Positions 13,145-14,839 of a stretch of 14,839 bases of DNA are shown one piece after another. The notes beneath the pieces are model-generated. The model saw only the letters and a program-made list of their open reading frames with translations. It was not told the origin of the DNA and did no database searches. The position numbers were made by a program, and so were the translations under genes. Origin of the DNA: an uncultured Campylobacter sp. (GTDB lineage Bacteria > Campylobacterota > Campylobacteria > Campylobacterales > Campylobacteraceae); assembly GCF_938045405.1 (NCBI RefSeq), contig NZ_CALIMW010000123.1:1-14839 (forward strand). Direction: 5' to 3'. Each line of letters begins with the position of its first letter. Within the stretch, counting starts at the first letter, position 1.

Positions 13145-14347
13145 ATGAGTTTGAGCTTGAAATTTCGCCCCAAAAACTTAGAGCAGATCGTGGGGCAGGG
13201 CAAGATCGTAGCGGTTTTTAAAAAATTCGTCGCTGCAGGCAGTATCCCGCACAGTATATTTTTCGGCGCCGCAGGCAGCGGCAAAACGACGATGGCGCGC
13301 GTGATCGCAAGCGAGCTGAACTACGATTTTTACGAGCTTGACGCCACGAGCCTGAAAGTCGAGGATATCCGTAAAATTCTATCCTCGCACGCCGGCTCGC
13401 TCATCAAGCCGCTCATTTTCATCGACGAGATCCACCGCCTCAGCAAGACGCAGCAGGAGGTGCTGCTAATCCCGATGGAGAACTACGCTGCGATCATCAT
13501 CGGCGCGACGACGGAAAATCCGCAGTTCGTGCTAAGCAGCGGCATCCGCTCGCGCTCGATGATCTTTGAGTTTGAGCCGCTTAGCTATGAGGATTTGGAG
13601 GCGCTTTTGGCGCGGGTACAGGGCGAGATCGGCTTTGAGATGGACGAGGAGGCGCGAAAATACCTGCTAAACTCCAGCAGCGGCGATGCAAGGAGTATGT
13701 TGAACCTGCTCGAATTTGCGCTTTTGGCAGACAGCGCCATTACGCTGGATACGCTTCGTACGCTGCGTGCAAATGCCGTGGCTGTGGGCGTTAGCAGCGA
13801 CGATGTGCATTACGAGCTAGCAAGCGCGATGATAAAAAGCCTGCGCGGAAGCGACGCCGATGCCGCGCTGTATTATGTCGCGAGGCTGATAGATGCGGGC
13901 GAGAGCGCGGATTTTATCGCGCGCAGGATGGTGATCCTAGCTAGCGAGGACATCGGCAATGCCAATCCAAACGCCCTAAATATCGCTACTAGCACGCTAA
14001 CTGCCGTCAGCAAGATCGGCTACCCCGAGGCTCGCATTATCTTGGGGCAATGCGCGATCTATCTGGCGCACAGCCCCAAATCAAACGCCGCGTATTTGGG
14101 CATCAACGCCGCTTTGAAGTTCGTCCGCTCCGCCGCTCCGCTGCCTACGCCGCGCTATCTCATCAACTCCGATAAGCAGATCGCAGACTACAAATACCCT
14201 CACGACTTCGGCGGCTGGGTCGAGCAGGCCTATATGAGCGAGGCTGCGAAATTTTACGAAAGCAAGGGGATCGGCTTTGAAAAGACGCTGGATGAGTGGC
14301 TGGCGCGATTGCGCAAAGAAAAGATCGATATCAAGGAACGAGAATGA
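13145..14347 (+). CDS. rarA: Replication-associated recombination protein A, AAA+ ATPase
   Basis: A 400-residue AAA+ ATPase of the RarA/MgsA/WRNIP1 family, related to clamp-loader subunits, that acts at stalled replication forks. The start SLKFRPKNLEQIVGQ is the usual N-terminal box. Walker A is GAAGSGKT (41-48), Walker B LIFIDEIHRLS (~90-100), sensor 1 GATTENPQF (~120-128), and the arginine-finger region SGIRSRSMIFEF (~132-143). Sensor 2 lies near GDARSMLNLLEFA (~180). The C-terminal tetramerisation domain contains GESADFIARRMVILASEDIGNANP and YPHDFGGWVEQ. Length is slightly short for the family but complete. Its stop overlaps the ATG of the YjbR-type gene (ATGA), so the two are coupled. A short TAAGG ribosome site precedes the start. 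Confidence 0.95.
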   Translation: MSLSLKFRPKNLEQIVGQGKIVAVFKKFVAAGSIPHSIFFGAAGSGKTTMARVIASELNYDFYELDATSLKVEDIRKILSSHAGSLIKPLIFIDEIHRLSKTQQEVLLIPMENYAAIIIGATTENPQFVLSSGIRSRSMIFEFEPLSYEDLEALLARVQGEIGFEMDEEARKYLLNSSSGDARSMLNLLEFALLADSAITLDTLRTLRANAVAVGVSSDDVHYELASAMIKSLRGSDADAALYYVARLIDAGESADFIARRMVILASEDIGNANPNALNIATSTLTAVSKIGYPEARIILGQCAIYLAHSPKSNAAYLGINAALKFVRSAAPLPTPRYLINSDKQIADYKYPHDFGGWVEQAYMSEAAKFYESKGIGFEKTLDEWLARLRKEKIDIKERE

Positions 14348-14700
14348 ACTTCAGCAGCGTCCTAAAACTAATGAAGCAGCGCTACGGTGCGGATGGCGAG
14401 TATCTGTGGGATGGATATCCGAATTTTGCGGTTTTCCGTCACGCAGGAGCGAAGCGCAAGTGGTTTGCGCTTTTGATGCGCGGGCTTGTTAATGAAAAGC
14501 TTGGTCGCGCACTTCCTGGCTCAAGCGACGTGATAAATTTAAAAGTTTCGCCCGATTTGGCGGCAATTTTGCGTGACGAAAAAGGAATTTTTGCAGCCTA
14601 TCATATGAATAAAAAGCACTGGATCAGCGTCTGCCTTGATGCGGTGCCACGCGAGCAGATCGAGGATCTAATCGAGCATAGCAGGGAGCTTACGAGGTAG
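14344..14700 (+). CDS. MmcQ/YjbR family protein
   Basis: A 118-residue protein of the MmcQ/YjbR family, small alpha/beta proteins with a fold like the CyaY/frataxin group and some DNA-binding fold relatives, but with no proven activity. The signature is YPNFAVFRH....KWFALLM near the N-terminus, then INLKVSPDLAAILRD and GIFAAYHMNKKHWISVCLD, with a final helix VPREQIEDLIEHSREL. The frame is open for 16 codons further upstream, but the ATG at 14344 is chosen because it overlaps the rarA stop as ATGA, has AAGGA in front, and starts where the family starts. It is coupled to rarA. A functional link with RarA is possible but not shown. Confidence 0.88.
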   Translation: MNFSSVLKLMKQRYGADGEYLWDGYPNFAVFRHAGAKRKWFALLMRGLVNEKLGRALPGSSDVINLKVSPDLAAILRDEKGIFAAYHMNKKHWISVCLDAVPREQIEDLIEHSRELTR

Positions 14701-14714
14701 AATTTGCGCCTGGG

Positions 14715-14758
14715 CTCGGTTTAAATTTGCGTGCGAAAGAGGCTAAATTTGAACCGGG
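14715..14758 (+). terminator. Long-stem hairpin after the YjbR-family gene
   Basis: Bases 14715-14728 pair with 14745-14758 in a 14-bp stem (core CGGTTTAAATTT / AAATTTGAACCG, two G-U wobbles) around a 16-base loop. It starts 14 bases after the stop codon. A clear T-run is lacking, although GATTTTAG follows nearby. It probably marks the 3' end of the rarA transcript. Confidence 0.45.
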
Positions 14759-14816
14759 AGCGTAGATTTTAGCGGCTCGCGAGGCTTAAATTTAAAAATA
14801 TTCACAAGAAGCGCAG

Positions 14817-14839
14817 ATGAATGAGCAAAATTTGAAGTA
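14817..14839 (+). CDS. Possible start of a further gene (cut by the window end)
   Basis: An ATG at 14817 opens a frame that reads MNEQNLK to the edge, with a weak AGAAG site upstream. The alternative ATG at 14821 stops after four codons. Too short to identify. Confidence 0.25.

Noticed and set aside
12844..13221. 125-codon plus-strand open frame upstream of rarA
   Set aside because: It overlaps the well-supported rarA start by 77 bases in another frame, lacks a ribosome site, and reads as K/F/P-rich composition noise.
14296..14343. 16-codon N-terminal extension of the YjbR-family protein
   Set aside because: The ATG at 14344 has an AAGGA site, overlaps the rarA stop as ATGA and matches the usual family start; the extension is just rarA sequence in another frame.

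Overview
The window reads as chromosomal DNA of a Campylobacter-group epsilonproteobacterium. The evidence is the prenyl synthase-hemA-proS gene order with a DUF2018 (HP0242-like) gene in front, the strong AAATTT/AAAATTTT vocabulary, and promoters built on an extended -10 (TGCTATAAT type) with a weak or absent -35. GC content looks high for the genus, as in the oral species (gracilis/showae/rectus-like); I cannot fix the species. I see no rRNA or tRNA gene, CRISPR array, transposase or phage gene.

Layout. (1) 1-3030: the 3' end of an MdaB-like flavodoxin-fold oxidoreductase (+), an AraC-family regulator (-), then a divergent pair for the cell envelope, a dienelactone-hydrolase-like alpha/beta hydrolase and a cyclophilin-like protein (+). 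The AraC/hydrolase gap carries an inverted repeat next to the hydrolase -10. (2) 3036-7470: a tight minus-strand housekeeping operon, read 7438 to 3036: DUF2018 gene, long-chain polyprenyl diphosphate synthase, hemA, proS. Every junction overlaps. (3) 7439-8376: about 0.94 kb without a gene, filled with degenerate ~25-bp AT/GC-alternating units. (4) 8377-9645: an uncharacterised helical protein coupled to a HAD phosphatase (-). (5) 9784-12448: a sulfur-assimilation operon, metY - Rrf2 regulator - cysK (+), behind a clear sigma70 promoter and a candidate operator. The regulator resembles CymR and lacks the Fe-S cysteines of IscR. (6) 12449-13144: another long gap with a terminator-like hairpin. 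(7) 13145-14700: rarA and an overlapping YjbR-family gene (+), then a hairpin and perhaps the start of a further gene.

Two things stand out. First, three unrelated conserved enzymes on the same strand (HemA, the prenyl synthase and the HAD phosphatase) each carry an in-frame, N/S/G/D-rich low-complexity insert at a surface-loop position. The inserts show a DNA period near 33 bp (11 codons), and two share short words (TTTTCATCCGC, ATTCTCGCC). They resemble the sequence in the gene-free gaps, which suggests an in-frame repeat-expansion or palindromic-element process in this genome. Second, metY-Rrf2-cysK puts a CymR-like regulator between the two sulfide-consuming enzymes, one of which (CysK) is the known protein partner of CymR in Firmicutes. 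Nothing here is a clearly novel defence or mobile system.
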